A DNA stretch of 64,000 nt from Zoroaster sp. YZ-2022 (GCA_029582265.1 CM055835.1:11711498-11775497), one strand, 5' to 3'. Positions 45,809-57,805 are shown, counted from the stretch's first letter. Program-made: numbers and translations. The notes: a model not told the origin generated them from the sequence alone.

Positions 45809-48800
45809 GATAATAATAATAATAATAATAATACAGAAGATTTATAATGCGCACATATCCACCAAGAAGTGCTCAAGGCGTTTTACAGTAAACAAGAAAT
45901 CATACAATAGCATAACAATACAATAGCAAATGCAATATAATACTAAACAATTTTTTTTTTTTAATGCATAAATGAATGTTAGTAGTCCTTATAGGCAATA
46001 CACGTAAGATGAGTTTTTAAGTTTTTCTTGAAGGAGTAAACAGTTTGAGATTCACGAATGTACAGAGGCAAATCATTCCAAAGGCGTGGAGCCACAACTT
46101 CAAAAGATCTGTCACCCCAAGAATGTTTAGACTTTTATTCAGCCAGCAGAAATTTTGCACTGGAACTTAACTTGCGAGAGGGGGCATAACATTTCAACAA
46201 GTCAGATATATATAATGGTGCACAATCATTAAAAGATTTGAAAACGATAAGCAATATTTTATAAATAATACGATATGATATTGGCACCCAATGCAGATCT
46301 TTCAGGATGGGGGTGATATGACATGATTTTTTAGAGAGAGTCACAATACGTGCAGCAGTGTTTTGAATCTTTTGAAGTCGTCGTAGTTGATCCTGAGGAA
46401 GTCCATAAAGCAGTGAATTTGCCATATCAAGGAATGAACAATTTGTTCTGTTGCATCATAATTAAGATATTTGCATAACTTTCCAATGTTCCTAAGGTAA
46501 AATGCTGCGGTGCGAGTAACATTTGAAATATGAGGTTTAAGTGTCATGTTTGCATCAAAAATAACTCCAAGGTTCCTTGCTTGAGAAGAAGATTGCACAT
46601 GAGTCACCAATAACAATATTTGGAATAGAAATCTTAGATAGTTGTTGACGAGAACCAAATAGCACAAATTCAGTTTTATCATCACTGAGTTTTAAGAAAT
46701 TTTCCTTCATCCAAATGCGAATATCATGAATACATTTTTCAAGGCGATTAATTATAGAGGCACTCTGTTGTTGTGGTTTGAAAGCTAGATAAATCTGAAT
46801 GTCATCTGCGTAGACGTGATAAGATAGGTCATATTTCATGAATATGTTACGAATTGGGTAAGTATCAATTGGAAACCACTGAGGGCCGAGGACAGATCCT
46901 TGAGGTACTGAGTAATTCAGACGAAAAGGTTCAGAGACGGCATCACGAATACAAACATGTTGTGGTCTTTTAGACAAGTATGAGCGACACCATTCCAGTG
47001 CATGGCCATTAATTCCTATATTATGTTTTAAACGTTCAAGTAAAATATCATGGTCAACCGTATCGAACGCAGCGCTAAGATCAAGAAGAATCAAGGCAGT
47101 TTATATATTTCCATCATCGAGTGCAGATAAAATGTCATTGTTGACACGAAGCAGTGCTGTTTCTATTCCATGGTGTGCTTTATAGCCAGATTGGAAAGGA
47201 TCGTATAAATTATTTACATGCATATGATGTGATATTCTACAAGATACAGATCGTTCTATAGTCTTTCCCAGGAACTTCAAGTTTGATACAGGTCTATAAT
47301 TTTTCAAAATGTTCTTGTCGAGACCAGCTTTTTTGAGAAGTGGACGAACATGTGCAATTTTCAAACTGTCAGGAAACATTCCATAAAGCAGAGACTTATT
47401 TACAATCAAGGTTATATATGGTACAGAAGCATCAATACATTGTTTTAACACGAAAGTAGGCACAGGATCAAGTTCGCATGATTTGGATGGTGACTTCATA
47501 ATTATTCTTCTGATTTCTGCTTCACTTGCAGGTTGAAACAGAAATAGATGTGTTCAAATAAGTTATGTCATTTGTTGTTAAAGAATCACCAGAATTGGTA
47601 GTGAACGATTTGTGAATATTGTCAATTTTCTCAACAAAGAAATTGGCAAATTTATCCGCAAGATTTTTGTCAGAGTCACTGGTGGGGAGCATTGGTTCCT
47701 TTGATTTATGCAATAAGTTATTTATAATTTTGAAGAGTTTTTTCTGATCACCTGAACAGTCGTCAACTTGTGCAGAATAGTGGTCAGTCTTAGCTTGATG
47801 AATCAACTTATTTACAATTCCACGTTGTTTACAGTACTCTTGTTGTCTATCAATTTCAAGCTTCGATAGATCGGATCCATCTCCTTTCAAGCTGGCGACG
47901 AATTTTCCTGGTGGAGCGAATTTCATTCGTAAACTAGGGACTTGATGATGATCTTAATTTGATGGTTTTAGATTTTACAGGTGCATGTTTATCAAAATAA
48001 TTTACGTACAGATGATTCATAAATTTCAACACAGCTATCCAAATCATGGTCTTCAAGATTAGCGACTGACAGAGCAGATTTGACATCATCAGAAAAATTG
48101 TTGATATCAATTGCTTTCAAATTGCGTGACTGTTTGATAACAATGGGAAGAGGAGGCTTCTTCAGATTCAAATTGCATATTATAGCATAGTGATCTGATA
48201 GTCCAGGTAATATACAAATATTTGAGAGTAAAGACGCGAATGATGAGAAGATCCAAACAGTGTCCGTGCTTGTAAGTAGGTTCAGTGATGTGTTGAAATA
48301 ATCTATAAGAAGATATTAATTCCTTGAATCGATTGGCAGCATGGTTATGAGGATCATCTAAGTGAATATTAAAATCACCACAAAACAGGACATCATTATG
48401 TAAAAGGAAATCAACAATCATATTTTCAAAATCAAGAATAAATGTTCCAAAAGCACATCCAGGTGGGCGATATATTGTTACACGATGAAATGACTGGGAA
48501 TTTGATGTAATCTCAGCATGAATTGCCTCAAATGATGAATATTTCTTGGTGTCATAAATTACAGTTACAGACAGAGAAGATCTATATTGTATTCCAACAC
48601 CACCACCTGCTTTATTCAATCTAGGAATATGTTGAAAAGAATATCCAGCAGGGGTGATGTCTGCAATAGTTACACAATCATCAGTTTTTAACCAAGTTTC
48701 ACATAATGGCGACAACATCAAGGCTTTTACTCAAAACAAAGTCAGTAAATTCACATGTCTTATTCCTTATTGACTGAGCATTCAAAAAGCAAAAGTTAAG

Positions 48801-49330
48801 TAGAGAGTCTGTGTAAGGTTTGACGGATTTCAAGTTGTTAAAGCAAACAGTAGAATCAGAGAGCGTATTGTTTAAATAATGATGCGTTCTCGTGAATTGG
48901 CTAGTTGTAGGTCTAATTGTAACAAGAACTGGGATGTTTTTCATTCGGCGTCTTTTTTCCCTCTATGTGCGGGGCTGTATTTGGGATGTTCATGAAATAT
49001 TCTATACTGTTTCAGATCATTCTGTACAGTAGGTGGTAACAATGTTTTGGTATCCACAACGTGAGAAATGTTGCGAAGTTTAAAAAGTTCATCACGTGAG
49101 TAAGAAGTAACAGGGTGTTGGGATGTTGTAGGTGAATCAGGTCCTGGGTTGGGGTTTACATCTCCTGCAATTAATAGTTCCAGTTGTAGCAGATGAATTG
49201 TTGTAGTAAGAAATATGTGAACTAAAATACTTACGATGGCTGGCATGTTTCTTGACAAAGTTACTACATGTAGACGATAACTTAAAATCCACATTACATG
49301 TATCCAATAGTGAGTCATCAATGCATATTG
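45809..49330 (-). pseudogene. CR1/L2-like non-LTR retrotransposon, broken
   Basis: Minus strand, 5' to 3'. At 49321-48941 is an N-terminal hydrophobic leader and a 2A-like GDVNPNPGP, then an APE-type endonuclease (FLNAQSIRNK, ETWLK, GGGVGIQYR, FCGDFNIHL, HGHCLDLLI), a linker with DQKKLF, and the reverse transcriptase ([50 protein letters not shown]) with an intact YADD. A C-terminal region follows (RNLGVIFDANMTL, LHWVPISYRI). Frameshifts and stops separate at least six ORFs (breaks near 48945, 48715, 47515, 47100 and 46600), so it cannot make one polyprotein. It ends with TTGAGCACTTCTTGGTGG and an (ATT)n tail at 45809-45833. Confidence 0.9.
49139..49165 (-). other. 2A-like motif GDVNPNPGP in the LINE
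   Basis: Encodes GDVNPNPGP after a Leu-rich helix (HLLQLELLIA). 2A ribosome-skipping peptides end in D-(V/I)-E-x-N-P-G-P; here Asn replaces Glu, and the NPGP core is kept. 2A-like peptides at the N-terminus are known from echinoderm CR1-type retrotransposons. Confidence 0.7.
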
Positions 49331-49509
49331 ATCCAGGGAGGATGAGAAGAATTAAACAGGAAATGAAGCTCCATTGTCACAGTTGTTAATCCATACAAAA
49401 GATAATAGAAGATCAGTCAAGCTTGAACGCACAGGTTATTTATCAATCCATGATGGCTATCTTCCACGTAGAAAAATTAGCAGGCAGGTACACAAATAAA
49501 TTTTCATAA

Positions 49510-49522
49510 ATGTAGTAGTAGT

Positions 49523-49570
<48 letters not shown>

Positions 49571-49920
49571 TTATATAGTGCACGTATCCACCAAACTGGT
49601 GCTCAAGGCGCATTATATTATTACCCCTGCTCATCGGCTCATAAATCATTCCTGAAACCATCTCAGCTCCCTGGGGAGTATACAGCTCAATTGCTGCCAT
49701 TACAGCGCATATAGGTCTAATCAAACACAACAACCAACTCTGCCCTCACAGGTACCCATTTACCCCTGGGTGGAGAGAAGCAATTATGGTAAAGTGTCTT
49801 TCTCAAGGATACAAGCACCATGGTCGCGGTTGGGATTCGAACCCACATTCTGACGACTCAGCCATCAGAACACAAATCCGATGCACTAAACCGCTCGACC
49901 ATATCCATAATGGTAGTGTC
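49510..49920 (-). mobile_element. tRNA-derived SINE with (CTG)n tail
   Basis: Minus strand: A box GGTCGAGCGGTTTAGTGC, B box GGTTCGAATCCC (near 49835), body with ACTTTACCATAATTGCTTC and AAATGGGTACCTGTG, then CTTGAGCACCAGTTTGGTGG and a (CTG)n/(CTA)n tail at 49512-49570. The tail equals the 3' end of the neighbouring LINE. The (CTG)n gives a spurious poly-Cys ORF. Confidence 0.85.
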
Positions 49921-49924
49921 TTCA

Positions 49925-50226
49925 TCAATGAAAAAAGTCCTGCAGCATCCTGGTGTTATTAGAAATCCACTGGTATAAAAATGAAGACATGAATGCAGCA
50001 ATAATTAAGAGAGACTTGGAAGTGTCGCTTGTTAGGCGCTCACCTCATTCATCTCAGTATAAACAAGATTCGGACTTGAACTGATCCTCCACAGTGGGGC
50101 ATTAGGGGGACATTGGGCCAAAATTTGACCATCTTTAAAATGCTTTAAAACTGCTTTTGTTAGATAGAGAAGACTACGTGAGTCATTTTGCTCTTTAGAT
50201 AACCTCTCTAGCTCTTCAGGAACCAT
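49925..50226 (-). CDS. Candidate small two-exon gene (75 aa)
   Basis: Minus strand. Exon 1 (50226-50044) starts at ATG with an in-frame TAA nine bases upstream of it, is open for 61 codons (start MVPEELERLSKEQNDSRS) and ends at a consensus donor GAG|GTGAGC. A 74-nt intron with a pyrimidine-rich end leads to acceptor TATACCAG, and exon 2 (49969-49925) adds WISNNTRMLQDFFH and a stop, phase 0. The product would be acidic and helical at first, with a CPPNAPLW segment. No family recognised. It could be a remnant of a larger gene, and the SINE starts just after the stop. Confidence 0.35.
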
Positions 50227-50479
50227 TTTTATTACATTTTAAAGATCAGAAAAACAAGACGTCAGGAAATAAATAGTCATATATCTAAATATTTTGAAAT
50301 TATTTACAATAGATTAAAAAAATTAAAATTAAAATTCTCAAAACAACTTGTATATATCTTTTGATTGTTTCTACTTATCCTTGAGGCATCTATTGGTCAT
50401 AATATATCAAATTTAACCTAATTTCAGGTCAGAAGTACACAATTTTTTGGAATTTTTGAAGACTTTTATCAACTGATTT

Positions 50480-51640
50480 TTAAGGGCGACCGGATAAAAA
50501 GTGACAATACTTTTTGTAAATACTTTTAAAATTACCATGTCTACGCTGATGTCACGCAGCTTTACATTACTTTTAAATCTTCTCAAGAACCTGCCGATTC
50601 GTGTATTACAATGCTGGAGAAATGTATTCAAGAGATTCGTAGTTGGATGAGACAAAACTTCTTGAAATTGAATGAGGAAAAAACAGAATTTGTTCTATTT
50701 GGATGACGTCGGCAATTAATAATTATCTAAAGTTTCTCTTCCATTTATTACAATTGGTGACTCGCAGATAACCCCCTCATCACAAGCACGTAATTTGGGT
50801 GTTATATTTGACTCGACAATGACTTTAAAACCTCATATCTCCAACATTGTTCACATATCATAATTTCATATCAGAAATATTAGCCGAATAAGGAAATACT
50901 TGAATAAAAGTGCTGCTGAACAAATTATACATGCGTTTGTCACATCACGGCTCGATAACGGGAATGCTCCTTTATGGTCTCCCGCAGATTCAAATATCTC
51001 GTCTTCAGCATATACAAAACACAGCACCTCGTGTTGTAACTTTGTCCAGAAAGTCATGCCATATCACGCCAATCTTCAAAGAACTGCACTGGCTTCCTGT
51101 TTCACAGAGAATTGTTTTTAAACTTATGCTAATTGTTCACAAATCTTTTAATAACATTGCTCCAATTTATATTTCTGAACTGCTTAAAGTCTACACTCCA
51201 TCACGCAATTTGCACTCCAGCAACATGTCACTCCTAAAGGAACCAACTTCAAAACGGAACTTTTTCTGTCGCGGCTCCGAGACTCTGGAATCATCTTCCA
51301 ACTAAATTCAAATCTTGTCATAGTGTAACTTGATTTAAATCGATGCTTAACCCTAACTCCCTAGACAACAAAAGCAATTGGAGGATTTTGAAGGATTTTT
51401 ATTGTTTAGTAACAATGCTTAGGGAGTTAGGGTTAAAACTCATCTTATGTCACAATTCTTCAAAGATGATGTATAATTATTTGTAATTGCATGGTAGGTA
51501 CATAATTTTTTTTCCTGTGCTATCATTGTATATTGTGTGTATTCATGTTTTTTCTTTGTTTCCGCGCCTTGAGCGCCCAGCAGGGTGGATATGTGCGCGC
51601 TACAAATCTTTATTATTATTATTATGATTATTGAGATTAT
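50480..51640 (+). pseudogene. CR1/L2-like LINE, 3' half, broken
   Basis: Plus strand. Begins inside the RT palm, with the catalytic motif as YADV (50542-50553) instead of YADD. Continues with IRSWMRQNFLKLNEEKTEF, RNLGVIFDSTMTLKPHISN, SRLQHIQNTAPRVVTLS and ELHWLPVSQRIVFKLM, with frameshifts. The 3' end is CGCCTTGAGCGCCCAGC, GGATATGTGCGCGC and (ATT)n at about 51610. Same family as 45809-49330, opposite direction. Interrupted by the TTAA element at 51351-51432. Confidence 0.85.
51351..51432. mobile_element. 82-bp TTAA element inside the LINE
   Basis: TTAA at 51347-51350 and 51433-51436; ends CCCTAACTCCCTAG / CTTAGGGAGTTAGGG; core GGAGGATTTTGAAGGATT. Removing it with one TTAA restores a continuous LINE sequence. 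Related to 14720-15488 by ends and core. Confidence 0.85.
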
Positions 51641-51644
51641 TGAT

Positions 51645-52987
51645 GTGTTTTGAACTAAATATCAAAGAATTGTTTTTGGCTACCTTGCAGTTTTTGAGAT
51701 TTTTTTTAAAGTTGCGCCCCTTGGCCGGATTTTGCCAAGAATTGGGGGTGAAAATTGTCAAATATGGAAAATTTTAAAAACATAGCAATGTCCTATTACT
51801 ATTATTTCTAATAGCTAAAAAGAAATTTCATTGTGTTGTGCCTAGTTGACTTTTTTGAAAAATAAAATAGAATGAACCAATCATGAATTCGCAGTTTTTA
51901 AATAAAATAGAAAAAATCAACCATGAATGCACATATTTTTTCAAAAATCTGACAATATCACCAAAATGAGCAGTCTGATGATCTCTAAACATGTTTAAAA
52001 CAACTCCTGGGGCAAAATTACCCATAGGGGGGGCTATCTTAGGCCTAAAATTTAAAATTAGCCTCACGTCCCCCTTTACCCCCTAAATGCCCAACTGTGC
52101 CCTCATCAAATAAATACCCGGTACAAGATTTCCCCTTACATTTGTTTTTGACTACCTGGGCCAGACCAGTAAGCTTCAATTTTTAGAAGTCTGCCAGAAT
52201 TTTCACTGGTTTGCATTTTCTAAGTATTTTCTCTAAGTTGATCAATTTTGTGGTGTTTAATTACCATTGTGTGAGGTAACAATGGCTCCACTTACATTTA
52301 CATGTATAACCAGACATGTATAACCAGAGATTTAAGCCACTCTTAAGGTTAGGAATATTCTGGCATAAATGCAATGCATTATTGTCGTCTGTATGGCTCT
52401 GCACTCAGTATTTTGGTAGCATATTTTGACTAACCTGCTGAACGTGTTTTATTTATTTTAATTCAACATTTATTTCCATATTGGAGTATACATGAAAAAC
52501 AGACGAAATGAATGAAATATATTTGTAGTAAGAGAGGGTTTTGACTAGTCGGCTGCTATTTTACTGGAATTTGGGCAATGGCCCTGATAAGGGCGAACAC
52601 TAAAATATGTGTCCGATATTTACCTTTTATAATTCGGAAAAACAAAACTAACTTTTAAGTTACGCCTGTGTAAACATTTGTAAAAAGTCTTAATAATCTT
52701 AAATTTATTTATCTTAATGTGGGCAGAAGTGATGTCACTTGTGACTCAGAATTGAGCTTCAAAATTCGGGACTCGACACTAACTGAGGACTTAGATTTGG
52801 ACTTGAGGACTTAAATACATGTCTGTCAATTGGCATGCATAACTTTAAAAGAATTGCACACTCTAACTCAAAATGGCCGATTATGTAAAATATTACTTAG
52901 TGTAAAATTGTTAATGGTGTGTACAGCCTGATGTGTTCCATTACATGTATTTTCATTTGAAAGAAAACAGTAAAACAAGATCAATTT

Positions 52988-53023
<36 letters not shown>

Positions 53024-53680
53024 GATTGACAGTTTTGCCCATCTTTGCCCTACAAGTGTAGGAAATTCTACACAAATACTTCATTTGTTTATTATATTAC
53101 TATTTTACATGAAATATGAAAGCACATAGGCTTTTATTGATGACTAATGATAATAAACTTTAAGGTATATCATAACAGGATTGTGGGGGGGGGGGTGATT
53201 TATAGTTTCCTCAGTGCAACTGCACTGTGTCTTTTGTGTTCTCATAACTTGCTTGATTAGAAGGGGAAAAACCTTGACCTCAGTGGTAGTTATAAAAACA
53301 AAATTTAGGTACTGGCCTGCTGTTATAAAATTTAACCTTGTATTAAGGCTTTAACAGCATTATACACTATTAGTTTATGTTGGCCAAATTTCTGCCGAAA
53401 GTATTCTTACTTTCTGTAAAACAAGATAGATTAAACAGCCAACCAGTGAAAGTTTCAAACGTAGATTTCTATTGTCGATTTTCTTTGTCTCAGAGGACAT
53501 CAATTCAGTACATCAATTGTTTTACTTATTTTTCTAAAATTAAATCACATCAGATAGAAGTATTTTAAGGGATGATTTCATACTATCATCTACTTTATGT
53601 ATAACTTTGATCATTTGGTGTGTTTTTTCGATAACCGATAGTGTGTAGGGGCTTTGAAGAAAGTATTCTAACAAATGTGT
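51645..53680. other. Intergenic, no gene seen
   Basis: AT-rich. Contains a (T)30 run at 52991-53020 and a G-run at 53185-53196. None of the reading frames shows coding character. Confidence 0.5.
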
Positions 53681-55198
53681 ATGGGTCATTCCACCAGGTC
53701 GAGGCAAGCTTTGTGACATGGTGTCCTTGTTATATACATGTAGGTAGATGTACCATTCATTATTCTTATGAGTGCACATTCTCAGTTCTTCAAATTAGAA
53801 TGAAATCAATCTCTGTGCCTTGAATAGGAAGTTACAATAATGTTAATTAGGAGTCATAATAAATGATAATAAATGATAATAAATGGTACATTTTCGAAAA
53901 TATTGTAATAAATGTATATTACCAGAAGTCTTTTACCTGCATGTAGGTAATAGACTTCTGATATTACTAAGTTGTACATCATTAAACCATACAGAAAGCA
54001 CATACAAGAGTAAGATGCTTTATTATTTACAAATATTTTCACTGTTATCATGCTTGCCTTACATCCTTTCACGATTAAAGATTTATTTATTCATTAATTC
54101 ATTTATGCATTCGTGTTTTCATTTGTTCTCTTATTTATTCATGTATTCATTAACTCCTCCATTCGTCTGTGTGTTCTTTTATACATACATTGCTTTAATA
54201 TGTATATGTGGATCCTTTTTTCCGTAGTTATGATTTTAATTTTGTATATTGAAATAAAGTGAATGTCTTTCAAATGAGGCATTTCTTTCAAAATAATTGA
54301 CTGAGAAAAGGGTAAAAAGTAATCCAGTGAATTTATGATGTGTCATGATAAAATTCCTTGCTGGTCACAATATAACACTTTTATATGGACGGTTTGATTA
54401 TTCTTTGGTTAATTAGTTTGTGAGATATCTCAAGTGAAAGTGATTTACTTTGCTTATCCAAGGAACTAATTAAGCTGCCCACTACTAACAAACTCGGTTA
54501 CCTGTGAAATTAAAAAATACACAGAATAAATATTTAAGCTTACAATCTGTTGATAAATGAGTGTAAAAATCTTTTCTCCTATCATTAGTGTTTTCCACTG
54601 AAACAGATAATATTATTATCTATTATATCTATTATAATCATTATCACAGTCATTTAAACAATTAGGTATCGGTAAAGATAAGGTCAAGGATTGGTGATTA
54701 AAAATAATATACAATTATTTTAATATAAACTGATGATAGTATACATCTTCCTTATAAATAATTTGTTTCTGAGGTGCTGTAAGTTTATAGTTTTGTAACC
54801 AGTTTGAATGGATGGTTGACCAGGTGGGCCACTACCCATGTAACTGAAACTTTTACATATTAAAATATTGTATCCTATCTATGTATGTAAGAAAATTCAG
54901 TTTGGTATCTTTTCTCCTTCATGGTCAGACAATGTTTTCAAAATAATGGGTATGTTGCTTAATATACGGTATAGAGATATAGGCCTCTGAAAATGCCAAA
55001 AAATCACAGACGCAACTTGGAGGTAGAAAAAGGGAACGTGGCTATATTTTTCAGGGACCCATATCTCGGAAACGACTTGAAGTTGGAAGCAAAATTTGTT
55101 GTGTGTTCATTACTCCCATAGACGTATGTTGGAAAAAATCAGCAAAATCTGAGTCGGTCACTGACAACCCCAAGTAGATTTGGCATGGAATGACCCAT
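53681..55198. mobile_element. TIR-bounded element of 1.5 kb
   Basis: Left end ATGGGTCATTCCA, right end its exact complement TGGAATGACCCAT. No transposase ORF. The interior includes copy 2 of the 500-bp block (54075-54560) and an inverted pair TTACCTGCATGTAGGTAA near 53933. Target duplication and superfamily not resolved. Confidence 0.55.
54075..54560 (+). repeat. Duplicated block, copy 2 (compare 45055-45590)
   Basis: Same order and orientation as copy 1, 9 kb away. It lacks the stretch around 45165-45230 and has about 30 extra bases near 54340. The high identity suggests recent duplication or recent mobility. Confidence 0.9.
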
Positions 55199-55204
55199 TT
55201 GTAA

Positions 55205-55930
55205 GATTTGTAGCTTTGTATGGTAAAAGGATGAGTAAAGACAGTTTGCGGTAACACTTTGTAAAAAATCTCTTTTGAGTAGTAAATATAGTTCTGAAAA
55301 GAACTGGTGGTTACAACTCGACAGTTTGATCCGTATTCTTTGATCGTCTTCAATGAATGGAGACACACCAGTTTAAGTGGAATGCAGGGGGAGTGCCTTG
55401 TTGGGTGTAGCCGGGAATTGGTTGAGCTGGGATCCTTTGAGTGGGGTGGAGAGGAGTGTGTGTTCACTGAACTGAATCAGATAGTAAGTAATAAGCGCGG
55501 GGGAGGGAGGGTGGATTAATTAGGGATGACATTATGTTGATGGGTACTGGGTATGATGAGCTGAGCGGCATGTCAGTCAGATTGGTGGTCCTTGATGTGG
55601 GAGTGCTTCACAATGGTTGACTTATCGAAATCTCCTCTGCGTTTATGGATTATACTCGGTGTTCCTTCAGCCCTGTGGGGCGATTCCGTGTCCCGGATGC
55701 AGACGTGGCCACACTCACGTTGGAACCGGTATACGTGTAATCCCGCTCTGTTGCTGGGATCCAATTTGTCCTTGTGGATGTGGAGAAGGTTTGGGGCGGA
55801 GTAGTAGACCTTAATGCCTGCATTGTCAGATGATGCGCAGGAGTTTATGTGACAGAACTTACGTAGGGAAGACAGGTAGAGGAGGTGGGAGCATGAATAT
55901 TTAAGCCCTTTAAAGTTTCATCAGTTGGTT
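55205..55930 (-). pseudogene. Penelope-like element 3' end with GIY-YIG relic
   Basis: On the minus strand an ORF (55764-55573) reads VYRFQRECGHVCIRDTE and later RRGDFDKSTIVKHSHIKDHQ, the layout of the GIY-YIG endonuclease of Penelope-like elements (V-Y-x-I-x-C-x2-C-x3-Y-I-G-E-T, then the G-x-x-x-K-S-x-(I/V)-x-x-H step), with the catalytic core decayed. Downstream are the hairpin relic, GTTCTTTTCAGAAC, GTGTTACCGCAAAC and ACCATACAAAGCTACAAAT, the family terminus seen in the short elements. RT absent. Confidence 0.7.
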
Positions 55931-56097
55931 TTCTTATTTAAGCAGGAGTGTTAGGGCTTTTATCTTAAACTTGGATTGGAAAAAATCAAAATGTTAGCAT
56001 ACGAAAATAAACTACAGCTTAAATGTGTGAGGGAAAAATTATCATGAATAATTTGTGTACTCATTTTCGTTATTTTATTTTTTTACACATCTATTAA

Positions 56098-56409
56098 CCC
56101 TTCTGTGAGTGCAAGGGTCAAAATCAGTCAAAATATTGATGTATTTGCCAAGGTATATCTATAGTGCACTGAAAAGTCGAACAATGTGAAACCTTACGTG
56201 TAGTAAGTACATTTACAGGTCAAAATGAGTCGACCGTTTTTGATTAATAAAAGCATTTTGTTGTATATTGTTGAGGGTGGTCAAAATGACAGTAAAAACC
56301 AGTCAAAAATGCCCCTGTGTGCACATTTGGGTGAACAGTCAAAACAGGCAGTTGACTGATTTTGACCACTATAGCTACTTGCCACTAAAGTTCAGCTATA
56401 GTAGGAGGG
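56098..56409 (-). mobile_element. TTAA-flanked element, 312 bp, family copy 2
   Basis: TTAA at 56094-56097 and 56410-56413; reverse-complement homologue of 34916-35220 over its whole length. PiggyBac-like MITE. Confidence 0.85.
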
Positions 56410-56944
56410 TTAAAGGTAAGGTATATGATTGGTTCCTAAAAATGACTCAGGCTGTTCGAATAATGATGCCAACTTACTTGATTTAAAGCCGTTGATGGTA
56501 TTAATTGTCCTTAAAAATGTTTTTGTCACAGGTTCTGTAATTTTTTAAGAAAAGTGAAATAATTTCCAGTGTGAATTTAGGAAAGAGTACTCTTTCCTAA
56601 ATTCTACATTAGAATGGATACAAAGTGTCTTGACCCTAACCATGCTCAACGCAACAAGATGCACAAAGTTGTTGCATATTGTTACCCTCAGCAGAGAACA
56701 AAAGAACCATTGGTAGTGGTTCTTGGTGCATTATGTATTTTCACTATTTTGTTCTGAATGATACAACGTAATAAGCTGAAACTTTCACAGGATGTTTTAA
56801 AAGAAAATGTATATCTTGATTCAAAGCCAACATTACCAATGATGTTAACATTCTCTATAATTATATCATCCTATGTCTTTTGTACGTTAATTCGTTTCTT
56901 AAGACTTTGTATAGTAAAAAGGCTATTGTAATCGGTTGGTTGCA

Positions 56945-57065
56945 AGGTTTCGTTTCGATTCGATCAGTATGCTCTGATTCTCCTGAAGACGATCACATAT
57001 ACTGATCGAAACGTTGAGTTGTAACCAACCGGTTCTTTTCAGAAGTATTTACTTCTCGATATCCT
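56945..57065 (+). mobile_element. Penelope-like hairpin terminus
   Basis: Inverted arms: GTTTCGATTCGATCAGTATG...CTGAAGACGATCACATATACTGATCGAAACGTTG (broken here into its two halves around 56980), then GGTTCTTTTCAGAA. Same hairpin family as 30355 and 7145. Confidence 0.65.
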
Positions 57066-57599
57066 TTTTACAAGATGGAGGTAACGATCAGAATCTGTGC
57101 GCTTTTTTATGTCGGTGTTGGTGGGGTTCTCGAGAAAAGAACATTTTTTGTAAATTTAACAAATTGCCGATTTTGTGAAGTTCTGGATCCACAGCACTCC
57201 ACCCAAAGAAAATAAGACGACAAAGCGATGTAATCGTACGTAAGAGTCGGATACCATCCACCCCAATTTCAACCGTGTGAATCCCACTCCAAATTCCTCC
57301 CACACCAAATAACACACATAATTATAGCGTACCAGTAACAACAACAAAAAAACAGATTCATTGTACCGAACAACGACAAACGATTGCGCAAACCCCTTAT
57401 TACAAGCTTGGCCTTGTAAATTGAATAGGATTTTGGGCGTTAATAGGTCGCTTGCAGTTCTTTGAATTAAAATTGTTTGTGAGACCGACACTTACACAAT
57501 AGGGCCTGTACCTATGGTTTGTATAGGTTTTAATAGCGTGACTCGGTCAAGTATGAAGTATGTTTTTGCGCAGGCGTTAAAAGCGTGAATAGAGGCACA

Positions 57600-57805
57600 C
57601 TCTTAAAACTGAAGTGTTGAACCAACCATATAAGAGTTCGATGAGTGACAACATTTTATTAAGTTAAATTCAACTCAAAGAAAGTGTTGAATTAACACGG
57701 AGTCAAGTTAAGGTTAACTTTATCAATGTTAATTCAACACTTTTAAAAGTTCAATTCAACTTTATAAAGAGTTGTCACTGACCGAACTCTTTAAAATAGT
57801 GCTCG
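57600..57805. mobile_element. Foldback MITE
   Basis: GAGTTCGATGAGTGACAAC on the left against GTTGTCACTGACCGAACTC on the right, with inner arms AAGTTAAATTCAAC and GTTGAATTAACA / TGTTAATTCAACAC. Inside the first copy of the segmental duplication and absent from the second. Confidence 0.65.

Noticed and set aside
49443..49733. Minus-strand ORF with a long poly-Cys run
   Set aside because: The run is the translated (AGC)n/(CTG)n tail of a SINE; there is no gene context.
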